Part shown: piece by piece, positions 23,301 to 34,142 of the stretch
How the letters are laid out: every line of letters starts with the position of its first letter
How positions within the stretch are numbered: the stretch's first letter is position 1
Origin: Prionace glauca
Taxonomy: Eukaryota > Chordata > Chondrichthyes > Carcharhiniformes > Carcharhinidae
DNA length: 64,000 bases
NCBI GenBank assembly: GCA_037974335.1
Contig: CM075743.1
Span: 50,471,346-50,535,345 of the forward strand
Direction: 5' to 3'
The notes under the pieces: generated by a model
Databases searched by the model: none
Told to the model about the DNA's origin: nothing
Seen by the model: only the letters and a program-made list of their open reading frames with translations
Program-made: the position numbers and the translations under genes

Positions 23301-26300
23301 GACAACCAGATATGACGGCAGGATGAGTGCCATCAAGCCTGCAGCACCACACAAGATGGAACAAGGCTCCCAAATGCATAATTAATGATCAAGACTAAAA
23401 GTTATGGCATGGTCACCTGATGCCCTCTGCAGCAGGAAACACTTCCTGTCCCTTCCCCTGCCCTGGGACTAAGCTCCAGATGGCAGAATTCTGCCTGTGG
23501 TTACAAGGTGACTTAGTTGGAAATATTAAATATTCTGGGGTACCCAACATTTTGAAAAGATAGGCAAAATATAAAAAGAGGAGGAGAAGCCTTGATAGTA
23601 AAGACTAATGTAACAATAATCATGAGAGAGAGAGAGAGATCAGGAAGTGGAATCAGTTTGGATAGATATTAGAAATAACTAGGGTCAGGTGGGAGTAACT
23701 TGCCCTGGAACAGCGTCAAGCAAGAAATAATTTGAACAAAGGCAGTGCAATAATTATGACAGCCTTTAATCTTAATATAGACTGAATAAATCAAATTGTC
23801 TGGACCACCTTTGCCAATGAGTTTGTAGAATATTTTTAGATAGTTTCCTGGAACAACACATTGTGGAACTAACTAGGTTTAATGAGTTAAACGAGATTTA
23901 ATTTGCATCATTGTGACAGATCTGGTGGGAAAATGTGGTCACAATACAATTGAATTCCAAATTAAACTTGAGCGTCCTACTCCAGTCCCAAAGAAGAATC
24001 TGAATTATGTAATTGGCTTTGTTTACATATGTGAGTAGAGCTGTCTAAGGTTGATTATAGACTAAAACGTATGGTGATAGATAAGGAAACACTTAAAGAA
24101 ACAATTCAAAATATGCAATACAATAAATAATGGGTTAGCACTACTGCCTCACAGCACCAGGAGCCCGGGTTCAATTCCCAGCTTGTCTCACTGTGTGGAA
24201 TTTGCATGTTCTTCCTGTGCTGCGTGTTTCCGCCGGGTGCTGCGGTTTCCTCCCACAGTCTGAACGACTGGTTAGGGGACTGACCCAAACAGGTGCTGGA
24301 AAGTGACGACATGGGGAATTTCACAGTAACTTCATTGCAGTGTTAATGTAAGCCTTACTTGTGACTAATAAATTTTAACTTGTAATCAATAAAACAAAAA
24401 CTCAAAGATTAATTTGTCACTTAGTAGAACGTTAAGAATAATAGGTTAAAAGAAGCTTGTAATATTGTGCAAAATGATACTTGGCCTCATTGAGAGAGTT
24501 TTAGAAACCTGCAAATCAAAAGGTTGAGAAAAAGATAAATGTAGAAAGTGTACTAGCAGGAATGTAAAACCAGATAAGAGTTTTGACAAGAATATACAAG
24601 GGAGACAGGTTCTATCCTTAGAAGAACAGACAGCAGAAATGATCATGGGAATGAGAGGAAAGAAGCAACGGCATTGAAATATTGTTTATCTTCAATAGAA
24701 AATATTGGTTCTGGAATGCACTGCAAGGAATTGCGGTGGAGATGAGTTCAATCAAGGCATTAGATGGTTATTTGAATGGAAACTGTGTAGGACATGACAG
24801 AACAATGACTTACAATGGTGTAAGTCATGTTCATTTGGACAGCTGGTGTAGACATGGGCTGAATGATCTCCTGCTCAGTAACAATTACATACCAAAAATA
24901 GAGAGTAATCAATTACATACCAAAAATAGAGAGTAATCAAGAAGCTCATAAGCTTAAGTTTTTCCACTACTAATAATGAATAATTTATTGGATGAATTAG
25001 AGGATTATGATGGACTGAGTGAGAAACATTACCTAAAGAAATAAAGGCAATGGCAAATATTCAAACGGTGCATGGGTGAACTTCAATTGTTTATTACTGT
25101 TTGATGTAGAAATAAACAAAAGATGGCTAAGCCATGGCTTACAAGCAAAATTAGAGATGGTATTCAATCCAAGGAAGAGGCATACTTATTGGCCAAAGGA
25201 AAACAACAGAACTGAGGATTGCAAGCAGCTTAGAATTCAAAGGAGGAATAAGGGATTGATTTAAGGGGAAAATAGAGTACATGATAAGCTTGCCAGGAAC
25301 ATAAGAACTGACTGTAAAAGTTTCTGTACGTGTGAAGAAGAAAGGATTGAAGACCATCAATGGATTGAAGACCCTTACAATGAGACAGGAATCTATAATG
25401 GGGAGCAAAGATATGGCTGACCAACTAAATACTTAGGTTCTGTCTTCACAAAGGAGGACGCAAGTAACGTACCGGAAATGGTGGAGAACACAGTGAGCAG
25501 GAGGAACTGAAGGAAATGAGTATTAGTAGAGAAATGGTGTTGGGGAAATTGGGGATTTATCAGCTTTAAATCCCACAGCCTGATAATCTACATCCCGGTG
25601 TACTTAAGGATGCAGACCTAGAAATAGTGGATGCATTGATGGGGGGTGGATCTGTATCAGATGCTTGTTTGGTGCACTCTCGAAGGGCTGAATGGCCATC
25701 CTCCTGTACTGTAGAGATTCTATAGTTCAGTATAATTTTTGACAAGCTGAGCGGGCAAATGCAGGGTAGATGGTAAGCCTATGGAATTCACTTCCACAGA
25801 AAGCAGCTGAGGTCAAAACGTTGAATGTTTTCAAAGGGGAGTTAGATGTAGTTCTTGGGGTGAGGGAGATGGAAGGAGATTGGCTTGGGGGGAGGGAGGG
25901 GTGAAATCGAGCTATTGAGTTGGATAATCAGCCATGATCATAATGGCAGAGCAGACTCGAAGCAGCAAATGGCCTACTCCTATTTCTAAAAGCCAACAAA
26001 TCCCCTCCATTTGATGCCCTACTTTCTAGGGTTCCAGAAGAAGTAACTGTGGGGATGGTTGGTCTGATCAATTATCCAAAATTTTCTTGCTTCAAAACAA
26101 TTCCAGCAGCTCGGGTATTAGCAAATGCAACACTGCTTTTTTAAAAAAATCAGTTGTTGGGAAATTGCTGACATTTATTACTAAGGAAGTCTTAAAAGTG
26201 CACCAAGAAAATCAGTATAGGCAGAGTAATTGTGCTTTATCAAAGGAAATTTCTGTTTTGGCAAATTTTAGGTTTTTTAGAATTATAGAATCCCTACAGT

Positions 26301-28209
26301 GCAGAAGCAGGTCATTTGGCCTATTGAGGCTGCACAGACAACAATCTCATCTAGGTCCTAACCTCTTAACCCAGTGTATTTACCCTGCTAGTTCCCTGAC
26401 ACCAAGGGGCAATTTAGCATAGCCAATCAACCTAACCAACATATCATTGGAGTAGGGGAAGATCTAGAAGAAACCCATACATACTGGGAGAGTCTGCAAG
26501 CTCCACGTAGTGACCTGTGGCCAGAATCAAACCCAGGTCCCTGGCACTGAGGCAGCAGTGACAACCACTGTGACATCATACACCATTGAGTTTGTAACTA
26601 TTCAGGTGGATAAAAGGAAGCCAGTGGATGTAACATACCCAGATTTCCAGTCAGTAAGGTTCCACCAAGGTGAATATGAAAGATAAGAACTCATCGACTT
26701 TTCATTCTTGCGGTGCTTAGCAGACGTTAGGGAAAATTCCCTGCTCAGCCCACCTGCCTTAAGGGAACAGCCAGTTCTGAAAGCTAATGGCATTTGCTAC
26801 AGATAAATCTGTTGGACTTTAACCTGGTGTTGTGAGACTTCTTACTGTGCGTACCCCAGTCCAATGCTGGCATATCTACATTGAGAAATGACCCAAAAGG
26901 TGGGGCTCATTGTGGGGTGGGGTCGGGGGGGAAGGTGGAGAATGGTGTTTGATCAGTTGAGCTGGGTAAAAGTTTGGAGACAGCCACATCGCGTGCAAAG
27001 ATGGGCTGTAAAGATCCTTCAGCCCTCACCCCTTGCACACATTCTCTATGCCACCTCATTCCTCCTGTAGTTAACAGTGCAAGAGGCATATTTTCATCTA
27101 TTCCCATCGAGGCTTTTCCCACAAGAAGTCGCTGCTTGCATCAAGCATGGCTGACCAGGAGTGTCTCCCACTCTTAATGCCTGTCATTGGCATGTGTTGG
27201 GAGGATTTTGTAGGTTGGTGCTCAACCTGTTAATCATGTTGTGAACGCATCTTCCTTGGCCATCAAGTTTTGAGGTGAGATTTGAACCTGGAGCTTCTGG
27301 CTCAGAGATAGGGACACTACCCAGTGTGCCACAAGACCAACTTATACCTGACCCCTCAGAATTTTTGGAAAAGTGGCTTCCTCAAGCTGAGTGGAATCAC
27401 AGTCATAGGATAAGAGTTCTATCATTTAGAGCTAGGGTGAGGAAAAATTGCAGAATTTGTGAATCTTCGCCATTCTCTACCCCAGGAGGTTGTAAATGTT
27501 CCATCATTGTGGGATTCAAGGTAAATGGGGAACAAACAGGAAATTGGACTTGAATAGAATGATCAGCCAAGACTCTGTTAAATAGCAAAGCAGGCTCAAG
27601 GGATGTGTCGTCTATTCCTATTCCTGCTCCTGTTACTTGTGACCTTCAGTGTTAAATCATGTCTATTAGCTTTAGGATTCTGCCTCATCACAGGAATGCA
27701 TTGCTTTTTAAAAATTTATTCATAGATGTGGGTGTTACTGTGTCAGCAATGCCCATCCCTAATTGCCTTTGAACTGATTGGCTTCTTAGGCCACTTCAGA
27801 GCACATTTAAGAGTCAACCACATGTCGACCAGACAAAGCAAAGACAGCTGATCTTTCACAAAAAGATGTTAGTGAACCAGATGGGTTTTTATGAAAATTG
27901 ACTGTTTTTATGGTCATCCTTTGGCTTCTCCAGATTTTTTATTGAATTTGCATTTTGCATATCTGCTGTTATGGGATTTGAACCCCAAGTTCCCAGGGCA
28001 TAACCCTGGGTTTCTGAATTATTAGTCCAATTGAAGGGCATTGTTGTTTTCTCCACAGGATCGGATGTGGACTGGATAAACTGAAATGGGACATTGTTTC
28101 TGCAATAATTCATAAAGTCTTTAAGAACACTAATATTCGAATCACCGTGTACACTCAGGAAACACCTGCGAAGGGTAATTTCTATGTTAAGAGGCAGCTT
28201 TCTAGCTAA
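11296..28209 (+). CDS. OARD1: OARD1 (TARG1), ADP-ribosyl-acceptor glutamate hydrolase / O-acyl-ADP-ribose deacylase, 5 coding exons
   Basis: Macrodomain enzyme that hydrolyses the ester bond between ADP-ribose and Glu/Asp and deacylates O-acyl-ADP-ribose; the human enzyme is nuclear. Coding exons 11296-11331, 11998-12160, 18056-18114, 22027-22139 and 28059-28209 have GT/AG borders and agree in phase, giving 173 aa (human 152). Visible: YVTGDLF near residue 21, [14 protein letters not shown] at 37-50 (the ADP-ribose loop, matching human), ITK with Lys89 equivalent to catalytic human Lys84, and RIGCGLD with Asp130 equivalent to human Asp125. Both catalytic residues are kept. The start ATG gives [12 protein letters not shown], close to human MASS...PEGS. 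Exon 2 could instead begin at 12007 (second AG), removing PFQ in frame. The C-terminus runs about 17 residues past the human end (after VYT), to TAA at 28207. A splice from AAGG|GTAATT at 28175 could give another end. Introns are 666, 5895, 3912 and 5919 bp, the last three filled with retroelements. The gene converges on APOBEC2. Identity is recognised from memory of the human protein. Confidence 0.95.
11530..11825 (+). mobile_element. tRNA-headed SINE, tail type 2, with CR1 tail inside
   Basis: The head gggcagcacagtaccatg is broken by about 50 bp resembling a CR1 3' tail (acatagaacagtacaggtcc), then the SINE body resumes at ttgggtcactgtggagtctg and ends gtgactaataaataaac. Lies in OARD1 intron 1. 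Confidence 0.75.
12430..12908 (+). mobile_element. Non-LTR LINE 3' fragment (taataaatgctggcct-type tail)
   Basis: Plus strand: [23 protein letters not shown] codons (12555-12605), then tgtacactacatggattgcc and gacagtaaatgctggcctag. Same family at 20790-20935 (+), 27690-27835 (-) and 40825-41240 (-). Confidence 0.55.
13015..13244 (+). mobile_element. Old CR1 3' end fragment
   Basis: Plus strand reads [17 protein letters not shown]-like residues, then a gatcagccaagatcaaaatg tail. It abuts the minus-strand old CR1 at 13245. Confidence 0.55.
13641..15840 (+). mobile_element. CR1 LINE, RT-containing, inserted in an older CR1 within OARD1 intron 2
   Basis: Starts at [14 protein letters not shown] (just after the endonuclease) and stays open to 15393 through [47 protein letters not shown] and [11 protein letters not shown] one-base loss near 15391 (ELRG then LSYEERL) and a second shift near 15500 break the C-terminus. 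The 3' tail is ttatgttcttatg. The RT core is intact; the endonuclease is absent by 5' truncation. Confidence 0.93.
16359..17283 (-). mobile_element. CR1 LINE, 5'-truncated, inserted in the same older CR1
   Basis: Minus-strand reading from [14 protein letters not shown] through [48 protein letters not shown] to the 3' tail at 16361 (cataagaacataagaaatag). A stop replaces Gly in MMNGMD near 16719. Same young subfamily as the 13.6 kb copy, opposite orientation. Confidence 0.9.
18250..20486. other. OARD1 intron 3, unassigned part
   Basis: Mostly old, degraded repeat-like sequence; 18840-19320 has the look of a decayed mobile element (ggtggaattttccactctgg start). Short frames show no recognisable domain. 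Confidence 0.4.
20487..20622. repeat. MITE-like element with gaattctccaac ends
   Basis: The left end agaattctccaaccg and right end ggattggagaattccag are inverted. About 135 bp, non-coding, consistent with a small non-autonomous DNA transposon. Superfamily not assignable. Confidence 0.5.
20790..20935 (+). repeat. Same LINE family, 3' end only
   Basis: gtgggtgtacctacacctca, agggatgagcaataaatgct, gacctagctgg; a short 3' end. Confidence 0.6.
21070..21212 (-). repeat. Same interspersed repeat, reverse, diverged
   Basis: gttaactgtttctctgtaca gatgcttcctg and atccagcattttctgtcttt correspond in reverse to the 52062 copy. Confidence 0.5.
21640..21918 (+). mobile_element. tRNA-headed SINE, tail type 1
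   Basis: The B box ggttcgattcccaac is clear; the A box is eroded. Tail cccccttctgcacccatatg gttcta. Between OARD1 exons 3 and 4. Confidence 0.75.
22560..25660 (+). mobile_element. Old degenerate CR1 LINE (endonuclease to RT N-part) in OARD1 intron 4
   Basis: Scattered plus-strand motifs in CR1 order: [10 protein letters not shown] near 22675, a FNLNIDxIKLSG-like stretch near 23765-23800, [14 protein letters not shown]-like near 25130, [16 protein letters not shown] near 25430, and [16 protein letters not shown] near 25575. Interrupted by SINEs at about 22940 and 24118. Too many breaks for a single frame; boundaries approximate. Confidence 0.65.
24118..24390 (+). mobile_element. tRNA-headed SINE, tail type 2
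   Basis: tgggttagcactactgcctc, gggttcaattcccagc, and tail gtaagccttacttgtgacta ataa. Inserted in the old CR1 of intron 4. Confidence 0.85.
25735..25992 (+). mobile_element. Old CR1 3' end fragment
   Basis: Plus strand holds the ggaattcacttccacagaaa (WNSLP-type) block and the tail ggataatcagccatgatcat ... ggcctactcctatttct. Diverged from the young subfamily. Confidence 0.65.
26278..26582 (-). mobile_element. tRNA-headed SINE, tail type 1, reverse
   Basis: tagaattatagaatccctac at the left, then gaatcaaacccaggtccctg and cagtgacaaccactgtgaca at the right. In OARD1 intron 4. Confidence 0.82.
26805..26882. repeat. Single arm of the same foldback/Penelope-like tail
   Basis: gataaatctgttggacttta, acctggtgttgtgagacttc, then ccccagtccaatgctggcat. 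It matches one arm of 39280-39475. Confidence 0.65.
27140..27350 (-). repeat. tRNA-like SINE family 3, reverse
   Basis: atggctgaccaggagtgtct, then tgagatttgaacctggagct (inverse B box) and gacactacccagtgtgccac. Shares order with 41753-41900. Confidence 0.5.
27420..27645 (+). mobile_element. Old CR1 3' end fragment
   Basis: Plus strand: a gagctagggtgaggaaaaat block, ccattctctaccccaggagg, and a tail aatgatcagccaagactctg ... ctattcctattcctgctcct. Typical CR1 3' end, heavily diverged. Confidence 0.6.
27690..27838 (-). repeat. Same LINE family, 3' end, reverse
   Basis: caatgcccatccctaattgc then tcttaggccacttcagagca and aagagtcaaccacatg, lying in OARD1 intron 4. Confidence 0.6.
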
Positions 28210-28525
28210 AGTAGCATGTGAAGAAGGACTCAATTGGATTGTTGAGGCTCAATTGGTGGGTTGAGGCCCCAAAGTGGTCAGTCATGTCCATTTAAGAACT
28301 TTGGTGGGGGAGAGAATGAGAAGACCATCCCACCACAGACTTAATTTAGGCAAAAGTGGGAAGGTGACGATTTTCACAATTTTTCACCCAACCTCTTCCC
28401 CAATCCCCCAACCATTGCTTGCCTCTTCTAAATGCTTTCCCTGCTTCCAAATACGTTACTGGAGAGAGCATAAGAAAGGTTCCACCCTTGGTTTCAACTT
28501 CATTATGTGGAAAATTAATCTTTTT

Positions 28526-28531
28526 AATAAA
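28526..28531 (+). terminator. Candidate OARD1 polyadenylation signal
   Basis: Canonical AATAAA 317 nt after the OARD1 stop, followed by a T/GT-rich stretch (gtgctttttctgtagcctgt). It is the first well-formed signal after the stop and would give a 3' UTR of about 340 nt. Confidence 0.55.
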
Positions 28532-28849
28532 AAGTCAGGAGTGCTTTTTCTGTAGCCTGTTGATTGAATTCTATTATTGAGAATTTGTTACTTCAGAGTT
28601 ATGCATTCTGAATTTGTCTCCATTTTTGATGCAATTTCCAATTTGTTCATTTGATATTCTTGTGTTGAAGTGTGTAATTAACTTGTTTTTTTTTTGCCTT
28701 TAATGTCTTACAGTTGTTAACTTGCCTCAACATTTGAGTTTGCTTGTTTATGTACCTGGGGCTTGGTGAAATGTTTTTATGGTTTTCTTTATTGAAAGGA
28801 AAACCATTGCTGCTGTTTAGATATTGACTTGTGTACAATATGTAACTTA

Positions 28850-31800
28850 GAACATAGAACATTACAGCACAAACAGGCCCTTCGGCCCTCGAGTTGCGCC
28901 GATCACATCAACCCCACCAATCGATAGACCTATCTATAACCCCCAATCCCATTAAACCCCATATACTCATCCAGAAGTCTTTTAAAAGACCCCAGTGAGT
29001 TCGCCTCCACCACCGATGACGGCAGCCGATTCCATTCACTCACCACCCTCTGAGTGAAAAACTTACCCCTAACATCACCTCTGTACTTCCCTCCCCGCAC
29101 CTTAAATCTGTGTCCTCTCGTAGCGACCATTTCAACCCGGGGAAATAGCCTCTGAGAGCCCACCCTATCTATTCCTCTCAACATTTTATAAACTTCTATC
29201 AGGTCGCCTCTCAACCTTCGCCTCTCCAGGGAAAAGAGTCCCAGCTCCCTCAACCTATCTTCATAAGACATGCCTCCCAGTCCAGGCAACATCCTTGTAA
29301 ATCTCCTCTGCACCCTTTCAATAGCTTCTACGTCTTTCCTGTAGTGAGGCGACCAGAACTGCGCACAGTACTCCAAATGAGGCCTGACGAGGGTCCTGTA
29401 AAGTTGCAGCATTACCTCCCGACTCCTAAACTCAATCCCTCGATTAATGAAGGCCAGTACACCATACGCCTTCTTGACCACCTCCTCCACCTGCGAGGCC
29501 GATTTAAGAGTCCTGTGGACCCGGACCCCGAGATCCTTCTGCTCTTCAGCGCTACTAAGACTCCTGCCCTTGATAGTGTACTCGTTCATCCCGTTGGTTC
29601 TGCCGAAATGGACGACGACACATTTGTCCACGTTGAAGTCCATCTGCCACTTCTCCGCCCATTCCTGCATCCTATCTATGTCCTGCTGCAACTTTTGACA
29701 TCCTTCCAGACCATCCACAACACCGCCGACCTTCGCGTCATCAGCGAACTTGCTAACCCATCCCTCCACTTCCTCATCCAGGTCATTTATGAAAATGACA
29801 AACAGCAAGGGTCCCAGAACAGATCCCTGGGGCACCCCACTGGTGACTGACCTCCATTCCGAAAAAGACCCATCCACAACCACTCTCTGCCTTCTGCAGG
29901 CAAGCCAGTTCTGGATCCACAAGGCCAAAGGCCCTTGGATCCCATGCCCTCTCACCTTCTCAAGAAGTCTTGCATGGGGGACTTTATCAAAAGCCTTGCT
30001 GAAGTCCATGTACACTACGTCCACGGCACTTCCTTCGTCAATGTGTTCAGTCACATTATCGAAGAACTCAACTAGGCTCGTAAGGCACGACCTGCCCTTG
30101 ACAAATCCATGCTGACTATTCCTGATCATGTCAAACCTCTCCAAATGCTCATAAATCTTGTCCCTCAGAAGCCTCTCCATCAGCTTACCAACCACTGAGG
30201 TCAGACTCACCGGGCGGTAATTTCCCGGGCTATCTCTGTTCCCTTCCTTGAAAATAGGGACTACATCCGCAATCCTCCAATCTTCCGGAACCGCTCCCGT
30301 CTCCATTGACGACGCAAAGATCATCGCTAGGGGCTCTGCAATCACTTCCCTGGCCTCCCACAGTATCCTGGGGTACATCCCATCTGGTCCCGGCGACTTA
30401 TCTATTTTGATAGAATTCAAAAGTTCTAACACATCCTCCTTCTTAATGTCCACGTACTCAATCTTTTCCACCTGCTGCAAGTCCATAGCAAGATCTCCCA
30501 AATCAGCTTCCACCGTGAATACTGAGGCAAAGTACTCATTAAGCACCTCCGCCATTTCTTCTGGTTCTACACAGACCTTTCCCCCTTCACCTTTTATAGG
30601 TCCTATCCTTTCCCTTCTCACCCTTTTACCTTTCACATATTTATAGAAGGCCTTGGGATTCTCCTTAATCTTACCCGCCACGGTCTTCTCATGACCCCTT
30701 CTGGCTCTCCTAATTTCCCTTTTAACCTCCTTTCTACAGTCCTTATATTCTTCAAGATCCTTAACCTCTCCTAGTTCCTTGAACCTTTTGTACACCTTCC
30801 TTTTCCTCCTGACTAGGTTCAACACAGCCTTCGTGCACCACGGTTCCCGCGACCTACCAAAACCCCCTTGTCGGAACATTGTCATGCAGAGCGCCAGACA
30901 AACATTCCTTGAATATCCGCCACCTTCCTTCGGTACTTTTCCCTAAGAATGCCTCCTTCCAGTTTATTTGTCCAAGTAACTTCCTGACTTCCTCGTATCT
31001 CCCCTTACTCCAGACAAACACCTTCCTAGCCTGCCTGATCCTATCTCGTTCCAATGCAATTGTGAAGGAGATAGAATTATGGTCACCATTCCCAAGATGC
31101 TCTCCTACCGAGAGATCCATCACCTGCCCTGGTTCATTCGCCAGTACCAGGTCAAGTACAGCCTCTCCCCTCGTAGGCTTGTCCACATACTGTGTCAGGA
31201 AACTTTCCTGAACACACCTAACAAACTCCTCTCCAGCCAAACCCCTTACTCTAGGGATATTCCAGTCGATGTTTGGGAAATTGAAGTCTCCCATCACGAC
31301 AACTCTGTTTTTAATACATTTCTCCAGAATCTGGTTCCCTATCTGCACTTCAACTTCCCTGTCACTATTGGGCGGCCTATAGAATACACCCAGCAAAGTT
31401 TTCGACCCTTTGCTATTCGTAACTTCCACCCACAGAGACTCTGTAGAAAGTCCCTCCACGGCATCCTCTTTCTCTGCAGCCATGACACTGTCCCTGATTA
31501 ACTGTGCCACTCCACCACCTCTTCTGCCAGCCTCCCTGTCCTTCCTGAAACATCTGAAACCTGGCACCTGAAGTACCCAGTCCTGTCCCTGAGACATCCA
31601 AGTCTCCGTAATGGCCACCACATCACATTCCCAAGCAGCTATCCACGCCCTAAGCTCATCTACCTTATTTACTATACTCCTTGCATTAAAATATACACAC
31701 TTCAGCCCCTCAGTCTGGGCATTTCCCTTCTCCACCCCCTGTCTAACCTCCCTCCCATATTTCCTGCGGTCCTCCCCTACCTTTAAAGTATTAAAGTGCA

Positions 31801-32030
31801 TGCATTTCAAACCCTGCTCCGCCCCACCCCCACGACGCCGTGCCTTGCATTCCCCATCTATGCCCCCCTCACTTTCATCCCCTCTACTCAAGATCCCACC
31901 CCCCCTCCAAATCAGTTTAAACCTCCCCGCATAGCCTTTGCAAATTTACCCCCCAGGATATTGATTCCCCTCTGGTTCAGGTGTAGACCATCACTCATAT
32001 AGAGGTCCCACTTGTTCCGGAAACCTACCT
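28850..32030 (-). mobile_element. Near full-length CR1 LINE: ORF1 tail, endonuclease and reverse transcriptase
   Basis: The best preserved LINE here. From the right: an ORF1 tail reading LYMSDGLHLNQRGINILGGK (about 32010-31910), the DxxHL end of the esterase-like domain in CR1 ORF1, then ORF2. A frame at 31891-30854 carries FNARSIVNK, AITETWM, YRPPNSD, VVMGDFNFPNIDW and GNGDHNSISF (AP endonuclease; usual SDH is GDH). A frame at 30885-28930 carries [45 protein letters not shown], then thumb and C-terminus. The two frames overlap at 30854-30885 and are split by a single shift near a five-C run. The 3' end has atgttctaagtt-type repeats near 28850. The 5' side is truncated in ORF1. A young copy, mildly damaged. 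Confidence 0.93.
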
Positions 32031-32034
32031 ATCT

Positions 32035-34140
32035 TCAGAACAGAGGTCAGAAACTCCAGTTTTGATGGACCTTGGAGTTTCTGAGCATGTGTAATTCAGC
32101 ATTTTAAGTTCTTATGACTGAGGACTGGCCCAGTGCACCAGCTGAAAACAGGCATGAAAACCCAGACTATAACTGGCAACACTATTGTAGATAAGATTCT
32201 CAGGCAGGGAACGAGAAGAGATCGCAGTTAAGTTAAAAAGAAAGCTTGGAGAAAGAGGATGAAAGCAAGAAAAAATCAGCAGTTGACAGACTAAATGGCG
32301 AGAGCTCAGAAGAAGCCCTGATGATCCAAAAGGCAGCAGAAGGTTGCGGCCCATTTCAGCATAGGTAAACCTTTGGAGCAATAGGATTCTGCTTGGCATG
32401 GCCAAAGAACTGAAATAAGGCTTGAGTACAGTCTGGAATCCAGGGGAATAGAGTCTTGGGAGACAGATTTAATACATCACATGGTGTGCTGTTTATTGAG
32501 ACTTCTGTGGTTAGAATTCCAAGGTCAACACTGGAATCCATTAAGAGAATGAGACCTTCAATGAGATTGGTTAACTTGCTAGCTGGAATTTTACTGCCAT
32601 GGAATCCAAGCGGGTAAGGGACGGACCATGGAAAGGTCCCTTGAGTTCATGGAATTTTACAGTTTCAGGACAAGCGAGGCTGGAAAATCCCACCCATTGT
32701 TGAGCCATCCATGGACTCCAACTTGGTTGCATCTGCCATTATTATGCAGAGAGGTCTGTTGAGCCACAGTTTGCTGGTTAATTCTCATGTAATTCGATTT
32801 AACCCTTGATGTTATAAGACATAAATTGTTTTATAACCCTATGGCAGTAAGGCTGTCATCCCAGGAAGGAATCATTTGTTTTTTCCATACTTTCAGACAG
32901 TGCAGATTGTCTTCACTTGATGTTTAAATTATTTTCTTCTGTCAGCTCTAATTTTGTTAATTACCTTAAATTTGTCCTCTGGCAACTGAGCCTTCTGCCA
33001 CTGAAAATATTTTTTATTTACTTTAACCTTCCTAGTTTGAGCACTTCTATAAATCTCACCTTAACCTTCACAAAGAAAAACCTGAGTTTCTCTCACTTGT
33101 AACTGAAGTCTTTCACTTCCCTGGTACATTGGCAATGTACGTTTTATCTGTGTCCTCCCCAAGGCCTAGACAGGTTGGTTTAATAATATTCTTTTTAGAT
33201 TCTGTGCCTTTTATTTAAAAGCCATCTTCCTTTTTAACGCCTTTCTCAAGTACTTTCAAAGACTTCCGAATGCATACACTAGCTTCTGAACTTGGCGGTT
33301 GGGCTCAACTGACTCGTGATTTTATACAGGTTTATTGGTTATGGTGAGTAGACGAACGTGCCATCCAATTAATGTTGGAATTTTACTGCGATGGATTAAT
33401 GCTGCTCTTGAAGCTGGATGGTCAGTAGGAAGCCTTTCTTGAAAATAACAACAGGTAATGTGGTGAGGAAGTGAGAAGAAGGCACCCCAAACTGGAGGCA
33501 CCTGTTGCAACATTCTCAAATTTAAAATTAAAAATGACCTTTGCAAGAGGACCATTACATTTTATGGTGGGGGGTAGATTGGGGGAACTCCACTGGGCGA
33601 CCTGCTACTGCACCCAGGGAGTTGGAGGTGGGGGGGGTAGTTCTACCTGCTTCGAGTGTGGACCCCCTAGTTTACCATGGGGAGGTTGCCTTATCGTAAC
33701 TGAACTTCTCCCACTACCCACGTGGGTCTGTATTCTGACTGGAAAGTCCCAACTGGTCATCTTCAACATACCTTAAGCGTTCTTATCAAGCTTGATCAGC
33801 TACCTGTGGTAAGTGGGCAAGTAGCCCTATTGTATCCCAATTCCAGAAAAAGGCTGAGATGGAGCCTGGAAAACACTAGTTTTAGTTCCAACTTCTTCCT
33901 CGTCCCAGCAAGAGTGAATAATCCTCCTCCAGATCTTTGTTCCTGCACCCACTTTAAAATTATAACATTTAGTTTGCATTGCCTCCAAGACACACACTTT
34001 CTATGAAAATGAATCACTTCAGACCTTAAAAGCTCATAAATTATCTGCCCACTTTACCATCTGCCTTTGCCCTTCTCCAGGTCTGTTACTGTACTCCTCG
34101 GCCTTTGCCACATTTGAGTTTCTGCAAACTAAAGAACTTA
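32035..34140. other. Intergenic, no gene seen
   Basis: Apart from the repeat at 32582-32695, no exon-like or coding signal was found. Confidence 0.5.
32582..32695. repeat. Short interspersed repeat with ggaattttac / gtaaaatcc-like ends
   Basis: gctggaattttactgccatg ... ggacaagcgaggctggaaaa tccca. A second copy at 57548-57645 begins tggctggaattttactaccc and ends aagcgaggctgtaaaatcct. MITE-like. Confidence 0.5.
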
Positions 34141-34142
34141 TG

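Noticed and set aside
23620-23642. GA-repeat as a regulatory GAGA site
   Set aside because: A simple short microsatellite within an old LINE.
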